The notes: generated from the letters alone by a model not told the origin. Positions 1-10,381 are shown, counted from the stretch's first letter. The stretch: 26,017 bases of DNA from Chara braunii (GCA_003427395.1 BFEA01000339.1:1625669-1651685); one strand, 5' to 3'. Made by a program: numbers and translations.

Positions 1-88
<88 letters not shown>
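1..88. repeat. (GA)n microsatellite at window edge
   Basis: An almost pure GA dinucleotide array with one interruption near position 71. It runs off the left edge, so its true length is unknown. The window also ends in a (CT)n tract, so both edges lie in microsatellites, where short-read contigs tend to break. Confidence 0.97.
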
Positions 89-1140
89 ATGAGAAAGGTT
101 GGTGGTCGCCCACCTCATCTGCTGGCCTTCTTCAGTCTTGTCGTCACCAACCTCAATGCCTCATGCGTCCTGAATGCGGAGCGCTGATGCCTGCTGCCGC
201 TGGGAATCACACTTGCGATGCACTCCATGTGGGTCACACCTGCGAAGCCGACCAAGGGAGCTATGGAGGATGGGGAACAATGGGCGGCAACGAGTCATGG
301 ACGAGGACGACAATGGGTGGCGTCGTGAACACTGCGCGGGGAGCAGCGAGAACAGGGACCGAAAAGAGGAGGCAATGCAGAACGAGTTTCAAACGGTCGG
401 AACCAATGGGCGCCACTCCACCAGTCGAGCAAATTCCAAGTTCAGAATGAATGTTCTGCTAGAACATGGAAAGATAAACCGCCTTTTTTTTTGTGGCAGG
501 GCAAGCAGTGGAGTGAGGCCGACTCGAAAACTGGAACCCAAAGTCGGCCAACGTCTGGAATTGCCACAGAAGTGATAGAACTGAAAAATTCGACACTCCG
601 ACGGGAATCTCAAGGAGGCACAAAAAAAAAAAAAAAGTGGACCTACAAGTTCTGGGGGGGGGAAAGGCTGGGGGGGGGAAGGGCTGGGAGGGGGTAGGTG
701 GGACTACAAGGGGTAGTGAGCCACGGTTACCGGAATGGATCCTCTACCCGCCCGTACCCACCCCCCATTTTTTTTTTCTGCCCCCCGTACCTATCCGTAC
801 CAGTTTTGGTTTTCAATTTGGTTGGCCCTACGTGTCTGTGATCTCCATAAAGAGTAACTGTGCCTACCCGTCATCACCAGAAAAACCAACTTTGCCTGCC
901 CATAACCAACGCCCCCTTCGAAAGGGGCACCCAGCCCTACCCGTAACCTGGCGGTTACAGTTGGGTGCGGTCGGGTACGGGCAACGGTTACCCATTTGCG
1001 CTCTCTGATAAAGGGATAAATAATTGAAAGTCTATGAACTATTGTTCGATAAGGTTGACTTGGGGATGGTGAGAGTACTTACCCTTGTGGTTTGACCTGC
1101 ATATGGCTGAGTGAGATTATTTACTTAGTCCGAGTTTCAG
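89..1140. other. Unassigned region, GC-rich, with GTACCC/GGGTAC motifs
   Basis: I see no gene I can support here. Open frames exist on both strands, but they overlap one another and have no recognisable domain. Positions 462-480 hold one copy of a dispersed GAACATGGAAAGATA motif. From about 650 to 780 there are G-runs and C-runs. Between about 745 and 985 the motifs CCCGTACC and GGGTACGG recur in opposite orientations and could form an imperfect foldback. Confidence 0.5.
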
Positions 1141-1141
1141 T

Positions 1142-1875
1142 TTGACAGGTAGTTGCTTTAGATGCTCGCTACGTGTTAGAGTCATAAGAGTTAGTTTCAA
1201 TTCATGCATTTTTAAAGCTAAGTTTATTTTACTTAGGTCGAATTCTGTATTTTATGGGATCATTTATTATACTTGGTCTTGTATAAATCTTGGTAAGCTA
1301 CTTTCTCTACGCGAAGCGCTGCCGAAATTTTTATTTTTCAAAGTTCAGCTTGTCGAACTTTTATAGATGGCTTAGTAAGAATCTGGAAAGTCTCATTTTC
1401 TAAAGGGGGTGCTGCCCTAATTTTTGCTAATTTAGGGAGTTAAACAAAATTTGACATTGAAAAGTCAAAGTTACTTTAGATTATGAACTGAGCTTTGTAT
1501 AAATCTTGGATTAACACTTTTATGAAATGAGTGCTGACAAAAGTGTTACAAATCTAAAGAGTTAGTTAAATATTGTCTTAGTTGAACTCAAATTTTGCTC
1601 TGGGTTCATATATAATTTAATAAAAACCTGGAAAGTCTTCTTTTATAAAGGGAGTGCTGCCCAAATTTTTACTAATTCAGGGATTTAGACAAAATTTGAC
1701 TTTCCAGATTTAGAGATTGTTTTTGTTTTCATATTTGAGTTAGTATAAATTTTGAAAAAACATTTTTTCTATGGGAAGCGCTGCCGAAATTTTCTTAGTT
1801 TAAAGGAGTTAGATTATATTTTGACAGGTGACAATTGTGCCAATCCACCCTGAATAGGGGAGATGCTGCCACATG
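1142..1875. repeat. Degenerate tandem array, about 120-bp units, GCTGCCGAAATTTT motif
   Basis: About five diverged units follow one another. The recurring elements are TATAAATCTTGG or AACCTGGAAAGTCT, then a short T-rich stretch, then GCTGCCGAAATTTT or GCTGCCCAAATTTT, then AGGGAGTTAGACAAAATTTG. The core motif is seen near 1318, 1410, 1665 and 1790, with a weaker version near 1540 and a tail near 1863. Similar GCTGCCGAAATTTT arrays are, as I recall, found next to the LTRs of some plant Ty3/Gypsy chromoviruses, so this may be a retrotransposon non-coding tail. No gag-pol domain is visible nearby. The spacing and repetition are seen directly; the retroelement assignment is inference. Confidence 0.6.
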
Positions 1876-2990
1876 CCTACCTTGCGTTGGGTACAGGCTT
1901 AGAGGTAGGCCTAGGCTTAGCTTGTAGGAGGACCTTGGGTGAGAATGTGCTATGAAGCTTTATTCTCCATATAATTATGAATTTAGCTTGAGTATTAGTC
2001 TGTTTTGTGTTACAGGTCCTCTTTATTATTTGATTCAGGATCTGGAATAGATTCAGTTTGATCCCACGAGGATCATCTTCTGTTATCACTGATAACAGAT
2101 CGGTTGCCGATTCGTTGTTTTACGACTCAACTTCAATCCACTCTTACCACTCAACCTAAAGGATTTAGCCTTGTAGTTTGAATTGTTCGTTGTGTTTTCG
2201 CCCGGACTTTATTTGAATGACCATTTAATAAAAGTGCTGAGTACTTTATTTTGAGGAGTTGCACAAGAGAGAGGCTCGCATGACTAAAGTGAGGGGTGTG
2301 GGTGTAGAGAATGGTTGAAGTTGAACTCGTGTAGTGCATGAAATTTGGGTTGAATCTTTGATGTGATTGCAGATATATTTGGTGGTTCGGACTTTGGATT
2401 TGACTGCATGCGATCATATACATATATATGGCTGAGAAGAGTCCCACTATGATTGTGATAAGTGATCGTTACATATTTATAACCCTCTATATACATATAA
2501 ATACATATGTCTTGAGTGTCTCGTGCGGCCTACTGTGACCACGCATAAGGGTTAAACAAATTATGTTTCTTAGAGAAAAAGGAGATCCTCTGTTATCCTT
2601 TGTTTTTTATAATTTTTATAGTTGAACGTTGTAGTCTGTGATAGCCGTCAAAGTCAAACCCCTTGATTTCTCTTCAGACCCTGGATGATGGAGTTGGTCT
2701 CCAAGGCGATAAGAGATTGTCACCACATGTATGAACCTGTGTACCACCCACTCTCTGCAGGGTGCAGAAGAGGGTGTGGTTCTCAACCGCACTTGGCGGT
2801 TGTTCAGCGTCGAGAGATCAATCCCTCAAGGCGCGTGTCAGCCGACACTTGAGTGTTAAATTAGACCCTCGATTAATGAGGACCGCATGCGTATGGGTAC
2901 TACATAGTATGCCATCATTGTGACGGCTTGCGTATACTAGCATTGCGAGTCGATATGAGTTAGCCCTGCGGCCGCGTGGTTTTGTACTAA
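1876..2990. other. Unassigned AT-rich region between repeats
   Basis: No gene, RNA or mobile-element domain could be recognised. Reading frames are short and broken on both strands. The region lies between the GCTGCC tandem array and family S copy 1, and may be the non-coding remainder of either element. Confidence 0.4.
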
Positions 2991-2999
2991 GTCTCGCGT

Positions 3000-3608
3000 G
3001 CATCGCCTATCCGATTTCCGCGTCAGAAAGTTATGGGTTGGCTACTGAAGGGACTAGGATTGTTTATATTGTTTGTATTGTTTGAATTGTTTGTAGTGTT
3101 GTTTCGTTTGTGTCATTTCGTGTGGGTATATGTGTATGTTTTATTTTTATGTTCTTAATGTGGTGTGCGCGTGGTGAGTGGGATACGTCATAGTCGACCG
3201 ACGACGAGCCGTGCTTGGGACTTCAGCCCCCCAGTGCGTCAATCCGCGTGCGGATCCGATAGAGGCGTAAAGCCGCGCATACCCCCTATGCTACAGCGAA
3301 CGAGAAACGCCCTCGGCTGGTCCACCTATGCAATTGCAACTGAATAACTTTCGTAATGTGGACTGGTAGCTCGGCGGGGATACGCCCACCGAAGGGAGGT
3401 GACAACTCCCGTAAGGTGGAGGTAAGTCGTGTCTCACGTAGGCCCTATCCTGTCGTAGGGGCTCGCGCGAGGTATGGCCGACACACCTGGCCAAAGCGGC
3501 TTGCGGAAACTTCATATATATTCACGACGAGGATCAGACCAACTCCTGCGTGATGTGGCCAGGAGGGTCCCACCCCGCTTGTGCAGTGTTGGGCCGATGC
3601 GCTCGACA
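3000..3608 (+). repeat. Structured repeat family S, copy 1
   Basis: This is homologous to about 13800-14381 (plus strand) and 21473-22118 (minus strand). Shared blocks include ACAGCGA, AACGCCCTCGGCTG, GCTCGG then GGATACG, GGTGACA, TGTCGTAGGGG, a TG(A/G)(C/T)(A/G)TGG block before AGGAGGG, and a 3' end GCCGATGCGCTCGAC. Helices seen here are P2, CTGGTCCAC (3317-3325) with GTGGACTGG (3358-3366), and P3, CCACC (3386-3390) with GGTGG (3415-3419) enclosing GGG (3394-3396) with CCC (3408-3410). A possible closing helix pairs CCCCTATG near 3282-3289 with CGTAGGGG near 3453-3460. P2 and P3 differ in sequence from the other copies but still pair. There is no convincing ORF. The 5' boundary is approximate; the 3' end is set by the end of similarity. 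Confidence 0.75.
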
Positions 3609-3900
3609 CAGATATTCAACAAGGAACAATGTTCCACTCGGTCGGGGTAGGCTGAGTCCCAAGCCGTGAAGCAGACCTCTGTATTATGAAGTAGTGACCT
3701 TTAGAGGTAGGTAGGAACATAATTGTCAACAGTTGGAAGAAATTGCACAGAGTAAGCAACAATGAAGTGTGTCTAATGTTGGTAGTTACTAAAGGTACGA
3801 GTTTCATAAGCTAAACCGGTTGATGCCGCCGGGATAACTCCGGGTTGAATGGTGAGGTCCTCGACCTCAAACTAATTCATTTTGAATCTGAATGTCCGGC

Positions 3901-3904
<4 letters not shown>
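3609..3904. other. Unassigned spacer
   Basis: No gene or recognisable element between the end of family S copy 1 and the poly(T) that marks the SINE tail. Confidence 0.5.
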
Positions 3905-3946
<42 letters not shown>

Positions 3947-4325
3947 TAAGGCTAATTCTCCCAACCAATTCAATTACCTGTCGAATCTGGACAGGACGGT
4001 CTTTCGGGGCTTTTTTACTGTCATTATAGTATTACGGGGAACCTCGTAGCAACCACATTCATGCTCAAGCCTCCAACGAGGGAACATGAGGAGGTGCACC
4101 CACCAACAAGTGCGATACCTGCTACAGCAGGTGGGCGATACCGACCAGGGGTCAGCCGGTAGCATCAAGACCGAGCTTCTTAGATGGGTCAATCACTATG
4201 CCTCCGCTCCGGTCCCCTCCCCCTATGAACGTCAACAGTCTCTGCTCAATGACACTCGGGGGGACCAACGACATATCTCTAGGCGGCGAGCGCCAAGCTT
4301 GCCCAGGAAGGTGCATGAGGCCAAT

Positions 4326-4338
4326 GGGGATTGAACCC
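4326..4338 (-). promoter_or_regulatory. Pol III B box of SINE copy A
   Basis: On the minus strand it reads GGGTTCAATCCCC, which fits the T-loop/B-box consensus GGTTCRANNCC. Confidence 0.8.
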
Positions 4339-4364
4339 AAGACCTCCTGAATGCCACTTGCGTG

Positions 4365-4381
4365 CCTTATCAACTAAGCTA
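4365..4381 (-). promoter_or_regulatory. Pol III A box of SINE copy A
   Basis: On the minus strand it reads TAGCTTAGTTGATAAGG, close to the tRNA A-box consensus TRGCNNAGYNGG with extra D-loop bases. It lies about 26 nt upstream of the B box, which is normal tRNA spacing. Confidence 0.75.
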
Positions 4382-4445
4382 GGCCGCTGGATCATCCGAC
4401 AGGTTTGGCGAGTAGGTGCATGGTTGCACTAGGGGTTCAAAATCG

Positions 4446-4522
4446 CAAAATCCCAAAATGAGCGGCCAAATCTAGTCCTTCCTTTACAAGGACTCGATCT
4501 GGCCGCTCATTTTGTGATTTTG
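4446..4522. repeat. Long palindrome, 35-bp arms, 7-nt loop
   Basis: The left arm at 4446-4480 and the right arm at 4488-4522 are reverse complements with about three mismatches, around the loop CCTTTAC. The arms contain AAAATGAGCGGCCA and TGGCCGCTCATTTT, and the innermost pairing is AGTCCTT with AAGGACT. There is no ORF in it. It is probably a foldback element or its core. Confidence 0.85.
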
Positions 4523-4686
4523 TGAGTTTGAGGGCCTAGTGTGAGTAGGCTCTTGCTTGCCAAACTTGGTGCGAGGAAACCTGTCAGAACTTTTGCCGAG
4601 TTTCCTTTTTCAATCCGCCACATAGTGTGGCGAGTTTCGGACTCTCTACTGCTATTTTGTCGAGGGTCATCAGACCTCGCTGCACT

Positions 4687-4713
4687 GCTCTTGAAACACG
4701 CGTTTTCAAGAGC
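4687..4713. repeat. Perfect 10-bp hairpin in foldback cluster
   Basis: GCTCTTGAAA (4687-4696) pairs perfectly with TTTCAAGAGC (4704-4713) around the loop CACGCGT. Confidence 0.8.
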
Positions 4714-4730
4714 TCGACACCGCTGCACTT

Positions 4731-5755
4731 AGGGCCTAGTTGCACTGCTCACCATCAGCCACAAATCGTGGCGGGCTGGTGGAGAGTGAAACTTTTGCTA
4801 ACTGTGGCGGATCGTAGTTCTGGTTGCACCTATTCGTCACGGGTTATGTTCATCAGAAAAGTTATAAACGGTTGGGCACAAGATCTCTATCCGTGAGGAT
4901 GGATTACTTGCCATAAAGTCATTTTGTGGAGAGTTTCGTAGGACCAATCTCCACAAGACGGTTGTGACAAGCGGGGAAATTTAGTGTACTTGCCACAACT
5001 TATGGCGGACTTATGGAGAGCATTCTGACAGGTTTTCTCCGTGTCGAGTTTAGCAAGTAAGTGCAACCACGAGCCTACTCGCACAACTTGGCGGATGGCC
5101 CGTAGTGCAACCAGACCCTTACTCTAGAGTTGTGCGGTCAGAAAACGCTTCTAAGTTGTCAAGATGAACTCTTGAAAACGACAAGAGCAGTCGTCGCTGC
5201 ACTGACTCTTGATTGTCATGAATGAAAACGTCTTTCACGAGTTGTCAGGAAGTCGTCGGTAGAGGTCACCTTGAGCATTCTTGCTCGCCAGCTTGCAACG
5301 ACAATTTTTGCTATGGTGGTCCGAAGGTCTCTTGACATGGTGAGGATTCTCATGAGCAGGTTTGGAGTCTGGGAAGACAAACCAGACATATTTACTTAGG
5401 ATCGTGTAACAAAAGTCGGCAAGAGCACGCTGGTCTAGAGTAAGTGGAGCCGCAATTGAACTCTAAGCGTTCTTAAGACTCTGAGCACTCATGCTGCTCT
5501 CTTGCAAATTTTCATGAATCAAGAGTTGTGCAGGGGGGGCCATCCTCACGACTCTCCACAAAACCACTTCTTGGCGAGTGCGCGGCTGCACAAGTGGAGA
5601 TCAAGCATACAATATTTTTTAACTTTCTTGTAAAAGAAATATAGTGACGAGTAAGTGCAACCAGATCTCCAGTTCGACACGATTCTATTTTTTTTTACTC
5701 TTCACACATCCGCCACAAATTATGGCGGATGGCGAGTAGCGCAACTAGGCCCTGA
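4731..5755. mobile_element. MITE-like element with GGGCCTAGTTGC terminal inverted repeats
   Basis: The left end reads AGGGCCTAGTTGCACT and GCTCACCATCAGCCACAAAT. The right end, read on the minus strand, gives CAGGGCCTAGTTGCGCTACT and CGCCATCCGCCATAATT, so about 35-45 bp of inverted ends match with a few differences. A perfect hairpin, CATCCGCCA with TGGCGGATG, sits at the right end (about 5708-5732). Related terminal motifs recur internally and outside (near 4407-4433, 4530, 4803, 5050, 5092 and 5651), so this is probably a nest of related elements. There is no transposase ORF. The exact outer limit is uncertain. Confidence 0.6.
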
Positions 5756-5908
5756 GAGTGAATCTTGCTCTAAAACATGGAAAGATGCGTCGTCATCACT
5801 TTTGTCTTTTATGCATTTGGTGAGTAGTGCGGGGTGGAGGGGAACAAAGACCCTCGTCGTACTACTCAACAAATGCATAATGAGCTAAACAAAACTTGAA
5901 GTTATAAA
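5756..5908. repeat. Copy of dispersed AACATGGAAAGATG repeat with inverted TTTGGTGAGTAGTG
   Basis: AACATGGAAAGATGCGTCGT at about 5774 is followed by CATCACTTTTGTC. Then GCATTTGGTGAGTAGTG (about 5813-5829) is matched in inverted orientation by CTACTCAACAAATGC (about 5862-5876). Related copies lie at 462, 6415, 7501, 9616 and 10841. Confidence 0.6.
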
Positions 5909-5914
5909 AATAAT

Positions 5915-6275
5915 GGATAGTTTGCAAAATAACCCCATAAGTTGAGATATATGGCAGAATGCCCCTGAAAGATGTGGGTAGAACGGAATGCTCTTTTTGG
6001 TCGAAATCTTGGTGTTGAGCCCCTGTCAGTTGGGTGTGCAACTTTGCAATTTGAACCTCCCGGTTTGGATCTTGGACTTTCGTAATAGCGTCTCGAAAAA
6101 GTTGGCAAAGAATGGGGCATTTTGCAAAGTTGGACGGTATGGGGGTCCAACCGTTGTCAGGGGTATTTCAAAAAAATAAATAAAAAATGTTAGAGGGGCA
6201 TTCCACTCAACCCACATCTTTTAGGGGCATTTTGATATATATCTGAAGTTCTGGGGGTATTTTGCAAATCATCCC
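5915..6275. mobile_element. MITE with about 75-bp terminal inverted repeats
   Basis: The left end GGATAGTTTGCAAAATAACC continues through AGATATATGGCAGAATGCCC to AAGATGTGGGTAGA. The right end, read in reverse complement, gives GGGATGATTTGCAAAATACC, AGATATATATCAAAATGCCC and AAGATGTGGGTTGA. The inverted repeats are therefore about 75 bp long and imperfect. TAAT flanks both sides (5911-5914 and 6276-6279) and may be the target duplication, with a one-base offset at the ends. There is no ORF of note inside. The superfamily is not clear; length and structure fit a non-autonomous DNA transposon. Confidence 0.8.
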
Positions 6276-6279
6276 TAAT

Positions 6280-7400
6280 GAAATGCAAATGAGAATTTTA
6301 TTAAAAAGAAAAAAAAAAAGTTACGATCGTGCATCTTCCTATATTTTGGCCCAAGATTCATGACATCGCTCCACTACTCTACAAATGTGCAACATAAGAC
6401 TGGATCCTCAACTAGAACATGAAAAGATAAATTGCCATTTTTTTATTTTTATTTGTATTTATATTTGTCTCTCAATATGCTTTGTATATATTTTCCTCAT
6501 CTATCTCATCCTCTCGCTACCCTCTGTATAGTACGGGGGAACACCAACCAAACATGAAACTCATGACAGAGGCAAAGGGCATTACAAGAAATAATGATAT
6601 TTTTGAAACAAAGTTGGGCAAAGCTCCCAAACAGGTAATAAGGAGTTAATAAGTCTAGTAATTGGTTAGTAGGGAGGAAGTTTTGCTAAGATAGTTTAAA
6701 GCTCTAACTTTTGAATTGAGCAACAAGACCCGGTTTGCAGTAAATGCTTATCTTGGTAATGACGCCAGCCCTTCCGGGTTGTTTGTGGCGGTTTCCCAGC
6801 ATCCGGTTACCAAATTGTTATAATGCAAGCCACACTTCCATAAAAAAAGGCGTTGTTCCACTACAACACGCTCTATATGCATTCAGATAACTTTGTGGAC
6901 CAAGTGTGTTCGGAAAAATTTAACATTTTGAATGTATCTAATCCAGAGAGTATCCAAAAGTATGTAGAGTGTTGAGTACTAGAGCGAGGTCCAAAATGCT
7001 TGCCAAGTGGCGCAAACCATTCAAATGAGTTTCATTATGAAAGCAAGGACACAATGGTAACATAGTATTTATGGGATGAGGTGACAGATTCACCTCTCCA
7101 GTTGGATGAGTGGGAGGATAACTAGTTCAGTGGTACGCTACATGTAAAATTAGGTTAGCACGAAGTTCAGGCAGTCCTCAGGAGTGAAGAGATTCTACTG
7201 GTTTGAAGGTGCAACCCAAAGTGAAGTTGGGCATACTAATACCTTTTTACTTATTTATGGATGGAAATGCAACCAGATACATCCAGGTCTGGTCGTACTT
7301 ACGGCCAGATACGTTCAAAAGAGTGATCGTATGAGTACGCCCTAATGCTCCCATTTATGTTCATCTATTTTTGTATGAGCTGGGACGTTGGACCCAATTT
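6280..7400. other. Unassigned intergenic region
   Basis: No supported gene. It contains one copy of the dispersed GAACATG motif (6415-6445), preceded by CTCCACTACTCTACAAATGT, and one TGGGACGTTGGACCC motif near 7381, related to those at 22912 and 22968. Nothing else was recognised. Confidence 0.45.
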
Positions 7401-8196
7401 ATAGGACGTGAAGGTTCCTACCAACGGAATGGAGTCATCCACCGACTGCTCTCGATCCACCACTCTTGAAATGTGCAAAACAATAATGAATTGTCCCCTA
7501 TAATATGGAAAGATGCACCGCCATCATTTTTGTCGTTTGTGCAGGTCGAGAGTCGTGGAGCGAGGCCCTTTATCACAACGAAAACATAGAACTCGACAAA
7601 ATGTTGCAATCGAAAAAATATATAAAAAAATGTCACAACGAAACCACAGGACTCGCCCACACGTGGTTAACCAGAGGTGTTATTTTCGACGAATTTTGCA
7701 CCGAATTGTACTGAAACTGTCATATTGTGCTGATTTTTTGCTTTTTTTCTTGTTTTTCTTTTTGTGTGATATATATGTGCTTTAGGGTACGTCATGTGTG
7801 CAGTTTTGACATGTTTGGATCAATAATGAAAAAGTTGGCATTTTGCTCAATTCGTTGGACGCTTCATTTTGACTCGGACAATGTCTTTGTGTTAGGGTTT
7901 CATAGTGTTTTTTTGTTTTTTTTTTTCCGTTTTTTTTTGCCTGTTTCCTTTTTTGATGTTTGCACTATGGTTTCATATCGTTTGTTTTTAAAAATTTTGA
8001 TGAAATTCACACCGCAATTGCCAACGAAAACGACAAATATTTGGGCCCCTGTTAACCGTCTCTCCACTCGACAAGATGTTGCAATCGAAAGAAAAAAAAA
8101 AGTGTTTGGTGAGTTGTGCTGCGAGACCCAACTCACCAAATGCAAAAAATGAGAATGAGGCCTCACTCCACTACCCTCCACATAAAAAAAAAAAAC
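7401..8196. other. Repeat-derived region with GGAAAGATGCACCGCC and TTTGGTGAGTTGTG motifs
   Basis: About 7501-7534 holds a copy of the dispersed motif (ATATGGAAAGATGCACCGCC, then ATCATTTTTGTC). About 8104-8190 holds TTTGGTGAGTTGTGCTGCGA and its inverted partner CAACTCACCAAATGC, then CCTCACTCCACTACCC. The open frames between 7727 and 8256 are T-rich or A-rich and overlap on opposite strands, so I do not call them genes. Confidence 0.45.
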
Positions 8197-8345
8197 ATGT
8201 GGGCCTAACTCAGTTGGTAAGGAACAAAAGTTGCATTCTGGAGGTCGTGGGTTCAATGATCCCCACTAGCCTCATATACGTGTCTGGGCAAGCTTGGTGT
8301 TCTATCAGCTAGAGATAACCCGTTGGCCCTCCAAGCCAACATTGG
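8197..8345 (+). mobile_element. tRNA-derived SINE, copy B
   Basis: A plus-strand homologue of the SINE at 3905-4392. The A box is TAACTCAGTTGGTAAGG (8206-8222) and the B box region GGGTTCAATGATCCCC (8249-8264). The shared body is CTGGGCAAGCTTGG, then CTAGAGATA, then CGTTGGCCC. Similarity to copy A fades after about 8345, so the 3' end is unclear; no poly(A) tail was found. It sits right after an A-rich stretch. Confidence 0.75.
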
Positions 8346-8769
8346 CAGGACCTTGACCAATATTAATGGTTGTTATGCAACAATGACATTGCTCATTAGA
8401 TACCGCTAATATGGGGTTGGAGGGGGGTAAGGGGAGGTGTGAGTGACTGGCCAAAGATGCTCCGCACTAGCATCGTTGTTTCCCCTATCGGCAATGTTTG
8501 ATCATCCTGCATCGTTGTGATGGGGGCCTGATACAAGCCTTGCTCTCGCACCACTGCTGTGGTGCCAACCTACCCCGTGGTCTGGATGTTACTATCCATG
8601 TGGAGTTTCCTCCACTTTGCATAGATCAGATTACGAATTGTAAATTTCATATTATTACGGATGGCTGTGGGAGACAAAAAATTCCATTTGAACCTCTATC
8701 TCTCATTGTCATCCATAGGATCCAGAAACCCAACAGTCTAGAATTATTTGCAATACTGGGCAATTGATC

Positions 8770-9201
8770 TTACTCTCGACTGCCCAACATGATATAGTCC
8801 TTTGTCCATAACACCTTTGGACCGTAAGCACTCCCACCATAGGTAACTTGAGTCCTTTTGTGACTCATGAGTCCACCTATCACAGTACAGGAAGGTTGTC
8901 ATACCTTTGCGTGTATATTTGGCAGTAGGAACACTTGAACGTAGGTGAAGCCACTATAAACCTGCAACTTTGGCCTCAAGCACATTAAGTACCAGCGAGA
9001 TGAAAAAGTTAACTCATGTGGTATTGAAAGATGCCTATTAAAGACTGTGTTCTTTCTCCTCCAAGCATTCCAGGTATTGACCAAAGTAGTGGAGGCTCTG
9101 GGCCGCATGGCATAGCCCAACTTGGAATTGTAGTCCGGTTGTCTACCACGTGGGCGCGAGAAACTCAACGCTAGGGTAGCCAAAGCAATAAAACTAAACA
9201 C
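8770..9201 (-). pseudogene. Possible decayed LINE ORF2 fragment (weak)
   Basis: On the minus strand a frame of about 100 residues ends at 8899, and shifted frames continue the reading downstream. Visible stretches include NTWNAWRRKNTVFNRHLS and SSRWYLMCLRPKLQ, followed in another frame by SSYLWWECLRSKGVMDKGLY. The W, FNR and WWECLRSKG spacing recalls the region after the reverse transcriptase in plant-type LINEs, where a W-x-x-L-C-x-P-K motif is common. This is a resemblance by eye only. It has several frameshifts and its 5' side runs into the microsatellite at 9201. An ordinary decayed gene is also possible. Confidence 0.25.
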
Positions 9202-9210
9202 GCGCGCGCG

Positions 9211-9292
<82 letters not shown>

Positions 9293-9293
9293 N

Positions 9294-9374
<81 letters not shown>
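9201..9374. repeat. (CG)13 then (AG)n compound microsatellite with one N
   Basis: A CG dinucleotide run at 9201-9226 passes directly into (AG)n up to 9374. A single ambiguous base at 9293 lies near the middle of the AG array. The true array length is probably unresolved. The array abuts repeat family B, as does the (CT)n array at the right edge. Confidence 0.95.
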
Positions 9375-9378
<4 letters not shown>

Positions 9379-9660
9379 GATGACAAAAATAAAATATTAA
9401 CCAAATTGCGGCCGCAATCTATTTCGTGGTTGATTTTTTTTTTTTTTAATCTAATATTCTTTCTGGAAAGATCATAACAAGATCTACGAGCACTCCAGTT
9501 TTTAGTTTTTTTCATGCATTATTCTAAGTGCAAAAAATCACTGAAGTTGGAGTACTTTTTTCGTTGGTCCACATATGGCTGAGTGGAAAAAATGGAAAAT
9601 GTGCCAAATTGGCACGAACATGGAACGATACGCCGTCATTATTTTTGTTTTTTTATGTAA
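9375..9660 (-). repeat. Repeat family B, end fragment (inverted relative to 24780-25975)
   Basis: In reverse complement this matches about 25700-25974. Shared blocks are CAAATTGCGGCCGCAAT, GGAAAGATCA(T/C)AACAA, ACGAGCACTCCAGTTTT, TTGGAGTACT, and ATGGCTGAGTGG followed by AAAATGGAAAATGTG. In both copies a GA/CT array starts at the same end of the repeat. At about 9616 it runs into a copy of the dispersed GAACATGG motif. There is no ORF. Confidence 0.8.
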
Positions 9661-10381
9661 GTCGTGAATAGATTGCAGCAAAATAACAACAACAAAACGA
9701 ACTATGTTCAAATATCTAAGACAAGGCATACAAAGAATACGAGGTACACACCTTGTATTCCAAGGTACCTTTTATTCGGAAATTTAAATGCGATTTCACA
9801 AAACCCATTTTCGGAGTTAACTTGAATACAAGGTATGTAGGTTGTTTTCGGGTTAAGATGGTAGCATGGTGTCGGGGCAGAAAACCTGACAAGGGTATCT
9901 GCCCGGGTTTTTCCATGCCAGGCGCTGTCTGACATTTTCATTAAAACGTGACTTGATGGGACTGACGTTGCCAAAAGTTTATTCAGACCTACCCTATGAC
10001 TGAGAAGACTACAACTGTTTAAGTCTAGGTTCGAACGCTTGTGAGGTCCGACAATAATAGCGGTAGTCTCCAGTGTGATTGGTTAGTCCCGGCTCTTAAT
10101 AGAGTCACGACAACACACGGGCGTGGGAATGCTTAAACTAGACCTAGCTTAGCGGTCGCGCGATTCAGGGCCTAAGTAGGCTCAAAAGGACGGTCGCGCT
10201 AGGTATAGGGTCGCGGCGCAGAGAAAATAGAGGACATTTTTTTTTATTATTTTTGGACCACGGGGTTTACTCCGTACGAAGGGCCAGTGTCGTTTCCATG
10301 GCCTAAAAGGCTGGCCGCGACACCATTAGGTTGAGCCGCTCGATGAATGGGCGGCCCCGTAAATGTTGTGGGACCAGGAAA
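9661..10381. other. Unassigned, with a small inverted repeat at 9742-9841
   Basis: ACACACCTTGTATTCCAAG near 9746 is matched in reverse complement by CTTGAATACAAGGTATGT near 9821, giving a foldback of about 100 bp. The sequence becomes GC-rich from about 10100. No gene could be supported. Confidence 0.45.

Larger units (their letters stand above)
3905..4392 (-). mobile_element. tRNA-derived SINE, copy A, poly(A)-tailed
   Basis: Read on the minus strand, the head begins near 4392 and has a tRNA-like A box, TAGCTTAGTTGATAAGG (complement of about 4365-4381). The B box is GGGTTCAATCCCC (4326-4338). The body continues CCTGGGCAAGCTTGG and CTAGAGATA, and the element ends in a 41-nt poly(A), seen as a T-run at 3905-3945. 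The same head and body occur on the plus strand at 8197-8345. The acceptor stem does not close, so this is not an intact tRNA gene. Such elements are transcribed by RNA polymerase III and mobilised by a partner LINE. A loose candidate target duplication is TCCGGCAAGG before the tail and TCCGACAGG after the head; it is imperfect. Confidence 0.82.

Noticed and set aside
4325-4392. Intact tRNA gene on the minus strand
   Set aside because: A and B boxes are present, but the acceptor stem does not pair, and the body and poly(A) match a second copy; it is a SINE head.
7727-8256. Frames of 118-141 codons on opposite strands
   Set aside because: T-rich or A-rich with Phe/Lys runs, overlapping each other and repeat motifs; no domain.
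9171-9515. Open frame of about 114 codons, mainly Ser-Leu repeats
   Set aside because: It is the translation of the GA microsatellite and spans an N; not a gene.
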